This document shows positions 45,609-55,700 of a stretch of 64,000 nt of DNA, in pieces. The DNA comes from Endozoicomonas sp. G2_1 (GTDB taxonomy: Bacteria > Pseudomonadota > Gammaproteobacteria > Enterobacterales > Alteromonadaceae), in NCBI RefSeq assembly GCF_017744155.1, contig NZ_JAGHQT010000002.1, positions 186,001 through 250,000 on the forward strand. The letters are read 5' to 3'. Both the position numbers and the translations under genes were made by a program. The stretch's first letter is position 1. Each line of letters opens with the position of its first letter. The notes under the pieces are model-generated. The model searched no databases and was not told the DNA's origin. It saw nothing but the letters and a program-made list of their open reading frames with translations.

Positions 45609-46145
45609 CTAGCCCTCCTGCTCAAGCTGCTGAATGACCGGCTCAAATTTCTCTCGCCAAACGTTGGCATCAATAGGCCCAGCAAAGCGCATGCGAATAA
45701 TTCCGTGCTTATCGACGACAAAAGTTTCAGGCGCCGCATATACGCCTAAATCAATCGCTAATTTGCCGAATTCGTCGAAAATTGAAAACTGGTACGGGTC
45801 ACCTAACTTTACCAACCACTCTTTGGCTAAGTCGCGATCATCTTTCCAATTAATACCGTAAAGCTTAAAGCGATCACTCTTAGCTAAGTCAACCAAATAA
45901 GGGTGTTCATAACGACATGACGGACACCAAGTTCCCCATACGTTGACTAAACTAATATGGCCTTTTAGTGCTTGCTCGGTAAGGTCTCGCTCGGGATTTT
46001 TTAATGCCGGTAAATTAAATACTGGCATAGGCTTACCCACCAGTGCTGATGGTAAATCTTGCGGATTTAATGACAAACCTCGATAAAGCACAACACCCAA
46101 CACAATAAAAACAATTAAGGGTAAAAATCGAATTAATTTGTTCAT
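45609..46145 (-). CDS. ccmG: Thiol-disulfide oxidoreductase CcmG/DsbE
   Basis: Periplasmic reductant of the Ccm pathway, anchored by an N-terminal helix (RFLPLIVFIVLGVVLYRGL). Thioredoxin fold with the active site WCPSC in NVWGTWCPSCRYEHP and the cis-Pro loop YAAPETFVVDKHGIIRMRFAGPI. Length 178 normal. It keeps apocytochrome c haem-binding Cys residues reduced, using electrons from CcdA/DsbD. Located between ccmF and ccmH. Confidence 0.96.
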   Translation of the reverse strand: MNKLIRFLPLIVFIVLGVVLYRGLSLNPQDLPSALVGKPMPVFNLPALKNPERDLTEQALKGHISLVNVWGTWCPSCRYEHPYLVDLAKSDRFKLYGINWKDDRDLAKEWLVKLGDPYQFSIFDEFGKLAIDLGVYAAPETFVVDKHGIIRMRFAGPIDANVWREKFEPVIQQLEQEG

Positions 46146-46181
46146 AACAATTACGGCTACCTACTCAAGTTATTTTTATGA

Positions 46182-48191
46182 TTAATTAGATGCGTTGGCA
46201 TTACTGTTGGCAATTGCGACAGGTGCTGTCCGTGCCTGACTTTTTTGCCCAGCTTTAACACTGGCTCGCGCTCGATAGCGTTTGTCGAGAATGGAAAACA
46301 ACCCGCCTAAGCCCATAAAAATAGCACCAAGCCAAATCCAACGAACAAAAGGCTTAATGTGCACGCGAATAGCCCAAGCACCATCGCTTAGCGGATCGCC
46401 AAGGGCGACGTAAACATCGCGGAATAAGCCAGGATCAATACCCGCTTCCGTCATGCCCATGGTTTGTACCATATAAGTACGGCGCTCAGGTTTTAACAAA
46501 GTAAGAAATTCGTCGCCTTTGTAAATAGCAAGCTGGCCTTGCTCTGCCGTATAGTTTGGTCCCTTAACCATTTTGATGCCATCGAATTGAACGCCAAAAC
46601 CAGCGACCTCAAGACGATCTCCTTTGAACATTTTAACGTTAGTCTCAGTTTCGTAATTCGACACTAACACGACACCAACAATCGTTATGGCAATCCCAGC
46701 ATGAGCCGTTGTCATACCCAATTGGCTCAGGCTTACTTTGTTAAACGAGAAACTACCGTCAGCCTGTTTTAACTGGTTATATAGCTCTTTTAGTACCACT
46801 AACGCAACCCAAGTCGCCAATGCAATGCCGACAGCGACCCAAATATTAAATTCACCGGCGTAGGCGAATGGGAACACCGCGCCAACGGCAACGCTAATCA
46901 AGGTTAATGGATTAATTTGCTTGGCAAGTTCGCCTTGTTTTGCTTTTTTCCAGCGAATAAGCGGCCCAATGCCCATCACGACAAACAGTACGGCCATCAG
47001 TGGGACAAAAACCAAGTTGAAATAAGGAGGTCCAACTGACAGCTTGCCTAAGCCCATGGCATCAACCAAGAGCGGATAAAGGGTACCTAGCAAAATTGCC
47101 AGAGCAGAGACCACTAAAATGATGTTACACAGCAGCAATGCTGTTTCTCTTGAATAAAACGAAAACCGCGAGAAGCTCTGTACATTACTCGCTCTAAAGG
47201 CATAAAGCGTTAACGAGCCACCAACAGCAATGGCTAAAAGTAATAAAATAAAAGCACCGCGAGTTGGATCGGCAGCAAATGAATGCACTGACGTTATCAC
47301 ACCAGAGCGCACTAAAAAGGTACCCAACAAGCTCAAGCTAAAGGTAAATATTGCTAGTAGTACCGTCCAATTGCGAAAGGTACCGCGCTTTTCGGTAACC
47401 GCTAGCGAGTGAATTAACGCTGTCCCCACTAACCACGGCATAAATGAGGCATTTTCAACTGGATCCCAGAACCACCAGCCGCCCCAGCCAAGTTCGTAAT
47501 ACGCCCACCAGCTGCCAAGGGCAATTCCTAACGTAAGGAAAATCCATGCGCCAACCGTCCACATTCGCGACCAACGCGCCCACGCGGCGTCCATTTTCCC
47601 CACCATTAACGCGGCAACGGCAAAAGCAAATGCTACAGAGAAACCTACGTAGCCCATGTAAAGCATCGGTGGATGAATAATCAGGCCAACGTCTTGCAAC
47701 AGTGGGTTTAAGTCTCGCCCTTCAACCGGTACAACTGGCCATAAGCGCTCAAACGGGTTCGAGGTTAACAAGGTAAACAGCATGAAGCCAACCGAGATCA
47801 TACCCATAATCGCTAGCACTCGAGCGACAAACGCTTCATCGATACCCTTACTAAATTTGGCAACCGCCATAGTCCATGCCGTTAACGAAAATACCCACAA
47901 CAACAACGACCCTTCGTGACCGCCCCAAACGGCACTAATTTTAAAATAATAGGGTAAATGACTATTGGAATGGCCGGCAATATAACGCACTGAAAAATCG
48001 TCAATAACGAAGCTATAACCGAGAATTATGATACTAATAGCGGTGAAGGCAAACATGCCAAAAGTAAGTGGTTTGGCATATCGCGTTAATTTTTCTTGCT
48101 GGCGATAAACGCCGACTAAAGGCACAATACTCAAACAAATAGCAAAAGCTAAGGCGATAATCAGGGCAAAATGGCCAAGCTCAGGGATCAT
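46182..48191 (-). CDS. ccmF: Cytochrome c-haem lyase subunit CcmF
   Basis: Large inner-membrane protein with about 14 transmembrane segments that joins haem from CcmE to apocytochrome c. The WWD domain is seen as GWGGWWFWDPVENASFMPWL, and periplasmic His regions GHSNSHLPYYFKISAVWGGHEGSLLLW and LIIHPPMLYMGYVGF are intact. The C-terminal soluble region (FGVQFDGIKMVKGPNYTAEQGQLAIY) is also present. Start MIPELGHF at 48191, since an upstream start would add nine residues. First gene of ccmFGHI on the minus strand. Confidence 0.97.
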   Translation of the reverse strand: MIPELGHFALIIALAFAICLSIVPLVGVYRQQEKLTRYAKPLTFGMFAFTAISIIILGYSFVIDDFSVRYIAGHSNSHLPYYFKISAVWGGHEGSLLLWVFSLTAWTMAVAKFSKGIDEAFVARVLAIMGMISVGFMLFTLLTSNPFERLWPVVPVEGRDLNPLLQDVGLIIHPPMLYMGYVGFSVAFAFAVAALMVGKMDAAWARWSRMWTVGAWIFLTLGIALGSWWAYYELGWGGWWFWDPVENASFMPWLVGTALIHSLAVTEKRGTFRNWTVLLAIFTFSLSLLGTFLVRSGVITSVHSFAADPTRGAFILLLLAIAVGGSLTLYAFRASNVQSFSRFSFYSRETALLLCNIILVVSALAILLGTLYPLLVDAMGLGKLSVGPPYFNLVFVPLMAVLFVVMGIGPLIRWKKAKQGELAKQINPLTLISVAVGAVFPFAYAGEFNIWVAVGIALATWVALVVLKELYNQLKQADGSFSFNKVSLSQLGMTTAHAGIAITIVGVVLVSNYETETNVKMFKGDRLEVAGFGVQFDGIKMVKGPNYTAEQGQLAIYKGDEFLTLLKPERRTYMVQTMGMTEAGIDPGLFRDVYVALGDPLSDGAWAIRVHIKPFVRWIWLGAIFMGLGGLFSILDKRYRARASVKAGQKSQARTAPVAIANSNANASN

Positions 48192-48387
48192 GTATTCTCC
48201 AACAGGCAATAACAGCACAATAAAGATAGAAAGACTAACCTAGAAAGGTGATGCTAATAATGACATTAATCAGCCACAATATACGAAAGGCAGTCAAAAA
48301 ACGCCCAATATTCTATCACAACTAAACGAGATTTTTAGAGTAGCTTTTTACCTTAACAATGAGTTTCAGCGGAAAATTTGATCTGGG

Positions 48388-48804
48388 TTAACCATGTCGA
48401 GTCAACGGAGTGACCTCTGATGTGACTAATTGAGTGAAGGTTTTGATCACTGATGCGTTATTAGCGTCACTGATTGCATTGATTTGCATCAGCTGATGCT
48501 GACTAGAGATATAGGCATAACCCATGTCCCAGTTTGGAAAATATCGCTGTTTGCTGTGACCAGTAGTGATTATGGCAACATTTGCGTGGCGTAAATCTTG
48601 ACTAATGTTTTGATAGAGTTGGTTAACAGCGGTTTCTTCACCTTCAATCAGTTGAATAAAGCCTCGTGAGTGTGCAACCAAAAAGCCAGTAATACCAAAC
48701 TTGTTATTGTTAACCCTTGAAGTGAGTAAAATATCGGCCAAGCTAATCCTAGCCATTTCACTCTCACTGCGGTAGATCAGGTGTTTCATTTTGTGCTTGT
48801 CCAC
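48388..48804 (-). CDS. BLUF-domain blue-light sensor
   Basis: A 138-residue protein of which about 95 residues form a BLUF (FAD-binding) domain. The photochemical residues are in place: Tyr in HLIYRSES, Asn in VNNNKFGITGFL, Gln in RGFIQLIEG, and the Trp/Met pair in FPNWDMGYAY. The remaining 40 residues have no output domain, as in short BLUF proteins that act by binding partner proteins. The start is GTG at 48804 with GGA at good distance; ATG five codons on (48789) is possible. The gene lies alone between the divergent ccm operons. Confidence 0.9.
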   Translation of the reverse strand: MDKHKMKHLIYRSESEMARISLADILLTSRVNNNKFGITGFLVAHSRGFIQLIEGEETAVNQLYQNISQDLRHANVAIITTGHSKQRYFPNWDMGYAYISSQHQLMQINAISDANNASVIKTFTQLVTSEVTPLTRHG

Positions 48805-48971
48805 TCGTTATCCGTAAATTAGGGGAAGGTAGCTGGCAGAATCAAACCTAGCAGTAGTGATAAAGTAAATCAATCACAAGTTTTGTAAAGTAAAATCGGC
48901 TTGCTAAAACTTGATCTAGCTAAAAAAACTGTCAATATCTGCCCAAATGCGCTAAAAATTTCGCCATCAAA

Positions 48972-49002
48972 TTGTGTAACTGGGGCACTTAATCGGTATA
49001 AT
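48972..49002 (+). promoter_or_regulatory. Putative ccmABCDE promoter
   Basis: Perfect TATAAT at 48997-49002, 36 bp upstream of ccmA, with TTGTGT at 48972 at a 19-bp spacing. The -10 is good, the -35 weak and the spacing slightly long. Confidence 0.4.
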
Positions 49003-49037
49003 CGGCACTACTTTTTGTTGTTGATTAGTGTGCTGAC

Positions 49038-49706
49038 TTGTCCGCGTCGTTATTATCTGCCCAAAACCTAACTTGTATTCGTGAGGATCGCATTCTTTTT
49101 GACGATTTAAGCTTTGATATTTATCCCGGCGACATCGTCCAAATTGAAGGTCCTAACGGTGCAGGAAAAACCAGCTTATTGCGAATTTTAGCTGGTTTGT
49201 CACAGCCTTACGAAGGCAGTGTTCGGTATCAAGAATCATCGATAAAAACAGACAGTGAAGCCTATCACCAAGCCTTGCTTTACCTCGGCCATACACCGGG
49301 AGTTAAAGGCGAGTTAAGCGCAGAAGAAAACCTGAACTTCAATCTTTCACTGCACAATTTAAGTAATGACTATGCACAAGCTTCGTTAGACAAAGTCAAT
49401 TTACTCGGTTTTGAAGACAGTTTGGCGTCGCATCTTAGTGCCGGTCAACATAGAAGAATAGCCTTAGCGAGACTTTATGCTGCATTAAATGCCAAACAAA
49501 ATAACGACAGCAACGGAGCAAACGCCAACGCGATATGGATTTTAGACGAGCCATTTACTGCCATAGATAAACAAGGCGTCGCCGATTTAGAACAGCTATT
49601 TATCGCGCACACTAACCAAGGCGGGTGTGTAATACTGACAACTCATCAAGATTTATCTATTTGCGCTGATAAAGTAAAAAAGATTACCTTGGAATATCAG
49701 TTCTAA
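49038..49706 (+). CDS. ccmA: Haem exporter ATP-binding protein CcmA
   Basis: ABC ATPase that with CcmB, CcmC and CcmD releases holo-CcmE. Walker [12 protein letters not shown], signature [15 protein letters not shown] and Walker [11 protein letters not shown] are intact. 222 residues. The start is TTG ([13 protein letters not shown]), with no better codon in frame and a weak ribosome site. A 10-residue Asn/Asp-rich insertion ([14 protein letters not shown]) precedes Walker B. First gene of ccmABCDE. Confidence 0.95.
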   Translation: MSASLLSAQNLTCIREDRILFDDLSFDIYPGDIVQIEGPNGAGKTSLLRILAGLSQPYEGSVRYQESSIKTDSEAYHQALLYLGHTPGVKGELSAEENLNFNLSLHNLSNDYAQASLDKVNLLGFEDSLASHLSAGQHRRIALARLYAALNAKQNNDSNGANANAIWILDEPFTAIDKQGVADLEQLFIAHTNQGGCVILTTHQDLSICADKVKKITLEYQF

Positions 49707-49756
49707 CTAAGAGCACAACCAACGAAGAGCCAAAAGCAGCGCAATAGACAATTAAT

Positions 49757-50449
49757 ATGACAACATCCGCTAATTTATCTTACAGCAAGCTATTTAATTT
49801 AGTGCTCAAGCGCGACCTCACTATTGCTTTGCGTCACAAAGACGACATTATTAATCCGCTGCTATTTTTCGTCATTATTATCACCCTATTTCCTTTGGGT
49901 ATTGGCCCTGAAGCAAATACTCTGGCGCGTATTGCCCCGGGTATTATTTGGGTGGCAGCGCTGTTATCGACCTTATTGTCGTTAGACAGATTGTTTAAGT
50001 CTGACTATCAAGATGGTTCACTAGAACAACTGCTTTTAAGCCCCTATCCGGTTTTCGTCTGGGTGCTAGCAAAAGTCTTCGCTCATTGGCTAATTACTGG
50101 GCTACCACTGATTTTAATTGCGCCATTACTGGCAGCGTTGCTCTATTTACCGGAGCAAAGTTTTGTCGCACTAATGTTAACCCTATTAATTGGTACCCCC
50201 GTATTAAGCCTTATTGGTGCCATTGGTGTTGCACTAACGGTCGGTATAAAAAAAGGTGGTGTGCTACTGAGCTTACTGGTATTGCCGCTCTATATTCCGG
50301 TATTAATTTTTGCCACTAGCGCGATAGATACTGCGGGCTTGAGCTTACCCTACAGCGGCCAACTTGCTATAATTGCCGCGTTATTCTTTACGTCATTAAC
50401 TCTTGCTCCACTAGCAATTGGAGCCGCATTAAAAGTGAGTACAAACTAA
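49757..50449 (+). CDS. ccmB: Haem exporter permease CcmB
   Basis: Six-helix integral membrane permease, 230 residues. N-terminal LVLKRDLTIALRHKDDIINPLLFFVI and YQDGSLEQLLLSPYPVF are family-typical. It couples CcmA ATP hydrolysis to release of holo-CcmE. It starts 50 bp after ccmA and ends one base before the ccmC ATG. Confidence 0.95.
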   Translation: MTTSANLSYSKLFNLVLKRDLTIALRHKDDIINPLLFFVIIITLFPLGIGPEANTLARIAPGIIWVAALLSTLLSLDRLFKSDYQDGSLEQLLLSPYPVFVWVLAKVFAHWLITGLPLILIAPLLAALLYLPEQSFVALMLTLLIGTPVLSLIGAIGVALTVGIKKGGVLLSLLVLPLYIPVLIFATSAIDTAGLSLPYSGQLAIIAALFFTSLTLAPLAIGAALKVSTN

Positions 50450-50450
50450 C

Positions 50451-51209
50451 ATGTGGAAATGGTTGCATCCATACGCGAACCCTGAAACCTCTTATCAGCT
50501 TGCAGGTCGCCTTCAACCTTGGTTTACCGGCCTTAGTGCTGTGCTATTGCTCATCGGCTTAGTTTGGGCATTGGCGTTTGCTCCTGCCGACTATCAACAA
50601 GGCGATAGCTTTCGCATTTTTTATATTCACGTTCCTGCGGCAATTTTGTCGATGGGCTTGTATACCAGTATGGCAATCATTGCCTTTACAGGTTTGGTTT
50701 GGCAACTCAAATTAGCTGACGCATCAACCGCAGCATTGGCACCAATTGGTGCTGTTTTCACTGCAATCGCACTTTTTACTGGCGCTGCGTGGGGCAAACC
50801 TATGTGGGGGACTTGGTGGATTTGGGATGCAAGATTAACATCAGAGCTAATTCTGTTGTTTCTTTATTTAGGGGTTATTGCCCTGCACAATGCCTTTGAA
50901 GACAAAGCTCTGGCAGGTAAAGCCGCCGGTATTTTAGCGATTGTCGGCGTGGTTAACGTACCAATTATTCACTATTCAGTAGAATGGTGGAATACGCTTC
51001 ACCAAGGTGCGACGGTAACTAAGTTTGGCCGCCCAGCGATGGCGCCAGAGATGTATTGGCCATTTTTGCTATGCTTGTTTGGTTTTGCTTTTATGACCGC
51101 AGCCATTGTCTGTATGCGCTTTAGAACTGAAGTATTGGCGCGCAATGCAATGCGCCCTTGGGTCAGAGCGCTCGCCCTGCAAGCTTCTGAAAGTCAGGAG
51201 GCAAAATAA
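50451..51209 (+). CDS. ccmC: Haem-handling protein CcmC
   Basis: Six-helix membrane protein loading haem onto CcmE. WWD domain (WGKPMWGTWWIWDARLTSELI) and haem-ligand His residues (IFYIHVPAAILSMG; NVPIIHYSVEWWNTLHQGATV) are intact. 252 residues. Its stop overlaps the ccmD start by one base. Confidence 0.97.
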   Translation: MWKWLHPYANPETSYQLAGRLQPWFTGLSAVLLLIGLVWALAFAPADYQQGDSFRIFYIHVPAAILSMGLYTSMAIIAFTGLVWQLKLADASTAALAPIGAVFTAIALFTGAAWGKPMWGTWWIWDARLTSELILLFLYLGVIALHNAFEDKALAGKAAGILAIVGVVNVPIIHYSVEWWNTLHQGATVTKFGRPAMAPEMYWPFLLCLFGFAFMTAAIVCMRFRTEVLARNAMRPWVRALALQASESQEAK

Positions 51210-51535
51210 TGCAATTTAACAGCTTAAGTGAATTCTTTGCCATGGGCGGTTACGCCTTTTACGTATGGCTGTCCTTCGGCGTGAGTGCCTTATTGTTGTT
51301 AGGCTTAATCTGGCTCAGCAAACAACAACATCAACAAACCTTAAAGGCGATTGCACTGCAGCAAAAACGCCATGAAAAACTGCGCCAAGCACGAGACCAG
51401 CGGGCAAAGAACAAATTAGAAAACATAGATAATAAAAAAGGCGTTAGTCAAAATAACGCAGATAACAATATAGAAAAATCACAATCAAATTCAGCGAATA
51501 TTAACTCAGAGGTGTCGGATGAATCCACGTCGTAA
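51209..51535 (+). CDS. ccmD: CcmD, long form
   Basis: Small one-pass membrane protein of the CcmABCD complex: [33 protein letters not shown] is typical. At 108 residues it is longer than the usual 60-70: the extra 40-50 residues after the basic helix are Asn/Asp/Lys/Ser-rich and look disordered. Its end overlaps the ccmE start by 17 bases, so the two are tightly coupled. Confidence 0.9.
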   Translation: MQFNSLSEFFAMGGYAFYVWLSFGVSALLLLGLIWLSKQQHQQTLKAIALQQKRHEKLRQARDQRAKNKLENIDNKKGVSQNNADNNIEKSQSNSANINSEVSDESTS

Positions 51536-52016
51536 AAAGCGCCTAACCATCATTACCAGTGTTATTAGCGGTGTTGCTATTGTTGCCGGCCTAGTGCTTT
51601 ATGCCTTAAGTCAAAATATAGATTTGTTTTATATGCCGTCTGAGGTACATAGCGGCAAACAAGACACTGGCGTAAAAGCTCAAGTAGGCCAACGTCTGCG
51701 CATTGGTGGCTTAGTTGTTCCCGGCAGTATCGAGCGCGATGCCGACAGCTTAAAAGTAAGCTTTAAACTTGCCGATATGAAAACACCCATAAGTTTTAGC
51801 GACGACGAACCGACGGTAACGGTCAAATACGATGGCATTTTGCCGGATTTATTCCGCGAAGGACAAGGCATTGTCGCCAACGGTACGTTAACCAATGGCA
51901 ATATTATTAACGCCAGTGAAGTTTTAGCAAAACACGATGAAAACTATATGCCAAAAGAATTGGCTGACAGTGCCAAAGAAAAGCACGGCGGTGGCGGTTA
52001 CGGCTCAGGAAAATAG
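51519..52016 (+). CDS. ccmE: Haem chaperone CcmE
   Basis: Periplasmic, membrane-anchored haem chaperone of 165 residues: helix near 10-27, OB-fold core ([37 protein letters not shown]), haem-binding His in [14 protein letters not shown] with the downstream Tyr. C-terminal tail [10 protein letters not shown] is flexible. Last gene of ccmABCDE, followed by a strong terminator. Confidence 0.96.
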   Translation: MNPRRKKRLTIITSVISGVAIVAGLVLYALSQNIDLFYMPSEVHSGKQDTGVKAQVGQRLRIGGLVVPGSIERDADSLKVSFKLADMKTPISFSDDEPTVTVKYDGILPDLFREGQGIVANGTLTNGNIINASEVLAKHDENYMPKELADSAKEKHGGGGYGSGK

Positions 52017-52033
52017 ATACGTTTTAATAAAAC

Positions 52034-52060
52034 AAAGGGTGCTAAACAGCACCCTTTTTT
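52034..52060 (+). terminator. Terminator of ccmABCDE
   Basis: Stem AAAGGGTGCT / AGCACCCTTT (10 bp), loop AAAC, with six Ts. It is 18 bp after the ccmE stop. Confidence 0.92.
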
Positions 52061-52106
52061 GTAATCGTTCTGTTTGCTCAATTAAATTGGCAATAATCGC
52101 TTGAAT

Positions 52107-52328
52107 TTAAGCGACATCAGTATGTCCAATAATTCGGTCACCAATGCGATTGAGAATTTCTACTTCGCCATCACAAACAGCGATAATTGACTTATCTTGC
52201 TTAAAGCCCTCTGGCAATACAACACGTCCGTGTTGATTTTCAGGAAAGTTATCAACGTGATGTTGTAACTGCAATGAGTCGTCAGAGTAGTAAATTACTG
52301 TGACTTGTCGATACTGTTCAGTGTGCAT
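52107..52328 (-). CDS. TIGR02922/DUF2375-like small protein
   Basis: A 73-residue protein with VTVIYYSDDSLQLQHHVDNFP and HGRVVLPEGFKQDKSIIAVCDGEVEILNRIGDRI, resembling the small conserved family TIGR02922 (DUF2375) of Colwellia and Shewanella. No signal peptide or membrane segment; a beta-rich small cytoplasmic fold is likely. Function unknown. It is transcribed alone on the minus strand, convergent with ccmE. Confidence 0.65.
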   Translation of the reverse strand: MHTEQYRQVTVIYYSDDSLQLQHHVDNFPENQHGRVVLPEGFKQDKSIIAVCDGEVEILNRIGDRIIGHTDVA

Positions 52329-52719
52329 ATAAACCCCGTAAAAATACTCATATTAAACGTCAATATGATTCAACCAAGTCGGTTAAGCACAAGTGGCTTT
52401 TTGACAAGGAAAATCCATTTTTGATTACTTGCTTAAACTATCATTAGATCTTCATTAGATATTTTCACTACGCCTCTTTTAGTATGGGCGAACAGTAAAT
52501 TTGGATTAGAACATTTTGTTCTGAATCGATGCATATAATCAGCCATTTTCATCTGATGATAGGCATAACACTGTTAAATTTATCTAACAAATACCGTGTT
52601 GATTAACTAAGTTAGGCTAGTAACAGTTGTGATACTAGCCTAATAAGTGTTCAATAAGCAATCTCTATTTTTCGCTAATTTGCTTTAAATCAATATATTA
52701 GCGAGAAGCTTTACTTAAG
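52329..52719. other. 391-bp intergenic stretch with a MITE-like segment
   Basis: Holds a 121-bp segment (52440-52560) with imperfect 10-bp terminal inverted repeats ATCATTAGAT / ATCTGATGAT, inside it AGAACA-TTT-TGTTCT (52508-52522), and further on the hairpin at 52612-52643. A 39-codon minus-strand frame at 52433-52552 has no ribosome site and is not called. No other gene is seen. Confidence 0.45.
52612..52643 (-). terminator. Hairpin at the end of the RND operon
   Basis: Perfect 10-bp inverted repeat TTAGGCTAGT / ACTAGCCTAA with a 12-base loop, 77 bp beyond the RND-pump stop. No T-run follows; it may stabilise the 3' end instead of terminating. Confidence 0.4.
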
Positions 52720-55700
52720 TTACGCCTCTCTGGTGGTAACATTTTCAACTTGATGATGCTTTTCTACTTCTTCTGCCAACGCTTGTTTACCTCGCTTTTC
52801 ACTAACCTTTCGTTCAGTTAACCAAAAGAAAAACAACGGTACAAAGAATACAGCTAAGAAGGTTGCCGCCATCATGCCACCCATGACACCAGTACCAACA
52901 CTGTGACGGGCACCCGCACCAGCGCCAGAACTAATAGCTAGTGGTACAACGCCTAAAATGAAGGCCAATGAAGTCATAATAATCGGGCGAAAACGCAATC
53001 TAGCCGCTTCAAGTGCCGCAGCACCGGTACTCCAGCCTTCTTGCACCTTCATCAAAGCATATTCAACGATCAAAATCGCATTTTTACTAGCAAGGCCAAG
53101 TAAAGTCACCAAACCAATTTGGAAGTAAACATCGTTAGTTAAGCCCATCAACCAAACTGAAACCAAGGCGCCAAAGGTACCAAATGGCAACGCTAATAAT
53201 ACAGATAACGGCAATGACCAACGCTCATACAAGGCAGCAAGAATTAAAAACACCATAATTGCCGCCATTGCTAATGCCAAACCTGTAGTACCGGCACTGC
53301 GCTTCTCTTGGAAAGCAGTACCCGTCCAGTCGTAGCTCATATCTGGCGGTAAAACTTCACTAGCAATGCGCTCAATTTCAGCAATCGCTTGGCCAGAGCT
53401 ATAGCCCGGTGCAGCATTGCCTAGAAGTTTCACTGCCGGCAAGTTGTTATAGCGATCTAAACTGTCTGGGCCACTGATGTAGCTAATATCGGCAAAGGCA
53501 GAAATAGGTACCATCTCACCACTATTACTCTTAACGTAAATACGAGCAATATCTTCAGGCTTCATCCTAAATTCTGGTTCAGCTGACATCAGTACTTGCC
53601 AAGTGCGACCAAACTTATTGAAATCGTTCAGGTAATAGCTTCCTAAGGTACCTGCTAGTGCATTAAACGCTTGATTAATTGGCACTCCCATCGCTCGCGC
53701 TTGTTCGCGGTCAATGTCAACTTTTAACTGAGGAGTATCAGAGCGCCACAGGGTTTGAACACCGGCTAAAATAGGGCTTTGCTGTGCTGCTCCCATCACG
53801 GTTTGCATTGCCTGTTTTAATTTTTCAGGGCCGCCGTCGCCGCGGTTTTGAATATAGAATTCAAAGCCACCAGTATTACCCAGTCCTGGCACTGCCGGTG
53901 GGTTAAAGGCAAGTACTAAGGCTTCACTAATATTGGCGGTTTTCATAAACAATTCACCAACTAGCTGCTGAACACTCACCTCGCGCTCATCCCAGTGTTT
54001 TTGGGTAACAAAGATAGTTGCGGCACTGTTTTTGTAGCCCCCACCAAGGAAGTCAAAGCCCGTGAATGACACCACGTTTTCATTAGCCGGATTAGACTTA
54101 ATTGCCGCAACGACTTCTTCTACTACTTTAGCGGTACGCTCTAGTGAAGCACCATCGGGTAAAAATACCGCGCTAATATAAAAACCTTGGTCTTCTTCTG
54201 GTACCAATGAACCCGGTGTTTTAGTCCACATATTGGCAGTAATAGCTACCATCCCCAGTACTAATGACAGCGCCAGTAAACCGCGACGCAAAAAGAAGCT
54301 GACACCAGCGACATAACGCCCTGTAATCTGTTGAAAAACCCGGTTAAACCAATTGAAAAAGCGGTTTTCCTTTTTGTCTTCGTGTTTCAGCACCATCACA
54401 CAAAGTGCAGGTGTCATGGTAAGTGCAACCACACCGGATAAACTTACTGAAATCGAAATAGTGATCGCGAACTGACGGAAAAGCTCACCGGTTAAGCCAC
54501 CTAAAAAGGCAATAGGGACGAACACGGAACACAGTACTAACACGATAGCAACGACTGGACCACTAACTTCTTGCATCGCTTTTATCGCTGCATCGCGAAC
54601 TGCAATACCTTCTTCATGCATGATGCGTTCAACATTCTCAAGCACGACAATGGCATCATCAACCACAATACCTATCGACAACACCATACCGAACAGCGTT
54701 AAGGTGTTAATCGAGTAACCGAGCATATACAAGCCGGCAAAAGTACCCAGTAATGAAACCGGTACCGCAAGGATTGGAATCAGTGTTGCTCGCCAGTTTT
54801 GCAAGAACAAGAACACCACTAAGAATACCAACAACATGGCTTCGCCAAGTGTCTTCAATACCTCGCGAATAGAAACTTTAACAAACCGCGTAGTATCGTA
54901 TGACAAAGTATGCTCTAAGCCCGCAGGAAAGCGCGTTTTCAACTGGGCAATGGTGTTGTTTACTTCTTCAGCAACATCAAGAGCATTAGCGCCCGGTTGC
55001 AAGAAAATCCCTAGTAGTACCGCTTGTTTGCCGTTAATACGACCGTCAAAGTCATAGTCTTTCGAACCAAGCTCAACACGAGCAATATCTTTTAAGCGCA
55101 GTGAACTACCATCGCTGTTAGCGCGAATAATAATATTCTCAAATTCTTCAACCGAAGATAAGCGCCCTTGTACCTTAACACTGTAAACTAAAGATTGTGA
55201 GTCTGCTGATGTTGGCGTTGCGCCAATGCGGCCCGCGGCATATTGCGAGTTTTGCTCTCGAACAGCGGCAGTAATTTCTTCGACAGTGACCCCTAGCTGA
55301 CTCATAACATCAGGTCGCAACCAGATACGCATGGCGTAATCTTTCGCACCGAAGATTTGCACGTTAGTCGTACCCGGAATACGTTTTATTTGATCGAGTA
55401 CATTTAGGGTCACATAGTTAGAGGTCCACAGTGAATCGCGGCTGTCGTCTGGTGAGTAGAACGCATGAACGTGCAGGAAGTTCGACGAACCTTTAGTAAC
55501 CACAACGCCCTGACGACGTGTTTCTTCAGGTAAACGCGCTTCCACTTGCTTTACTCGGTTGTTAACATCAACGGAAGCTTGATCAGGATCAGTACCAATT
55601 TCAAAAGTTACCGTGATTGTACTAACACCTGTGCTAGTAGAAGTTGATGCCATATACATCATGCCTTCAACACCAGTAATCGCATTCTCTAACGGGGTCG

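Noticed and set aside
52433-52552. 39-codon minus-strand ORF
   Set aside because: No ribosome site, and it is mostly contained in the MITE-like segment. It could still be a gene fragment.
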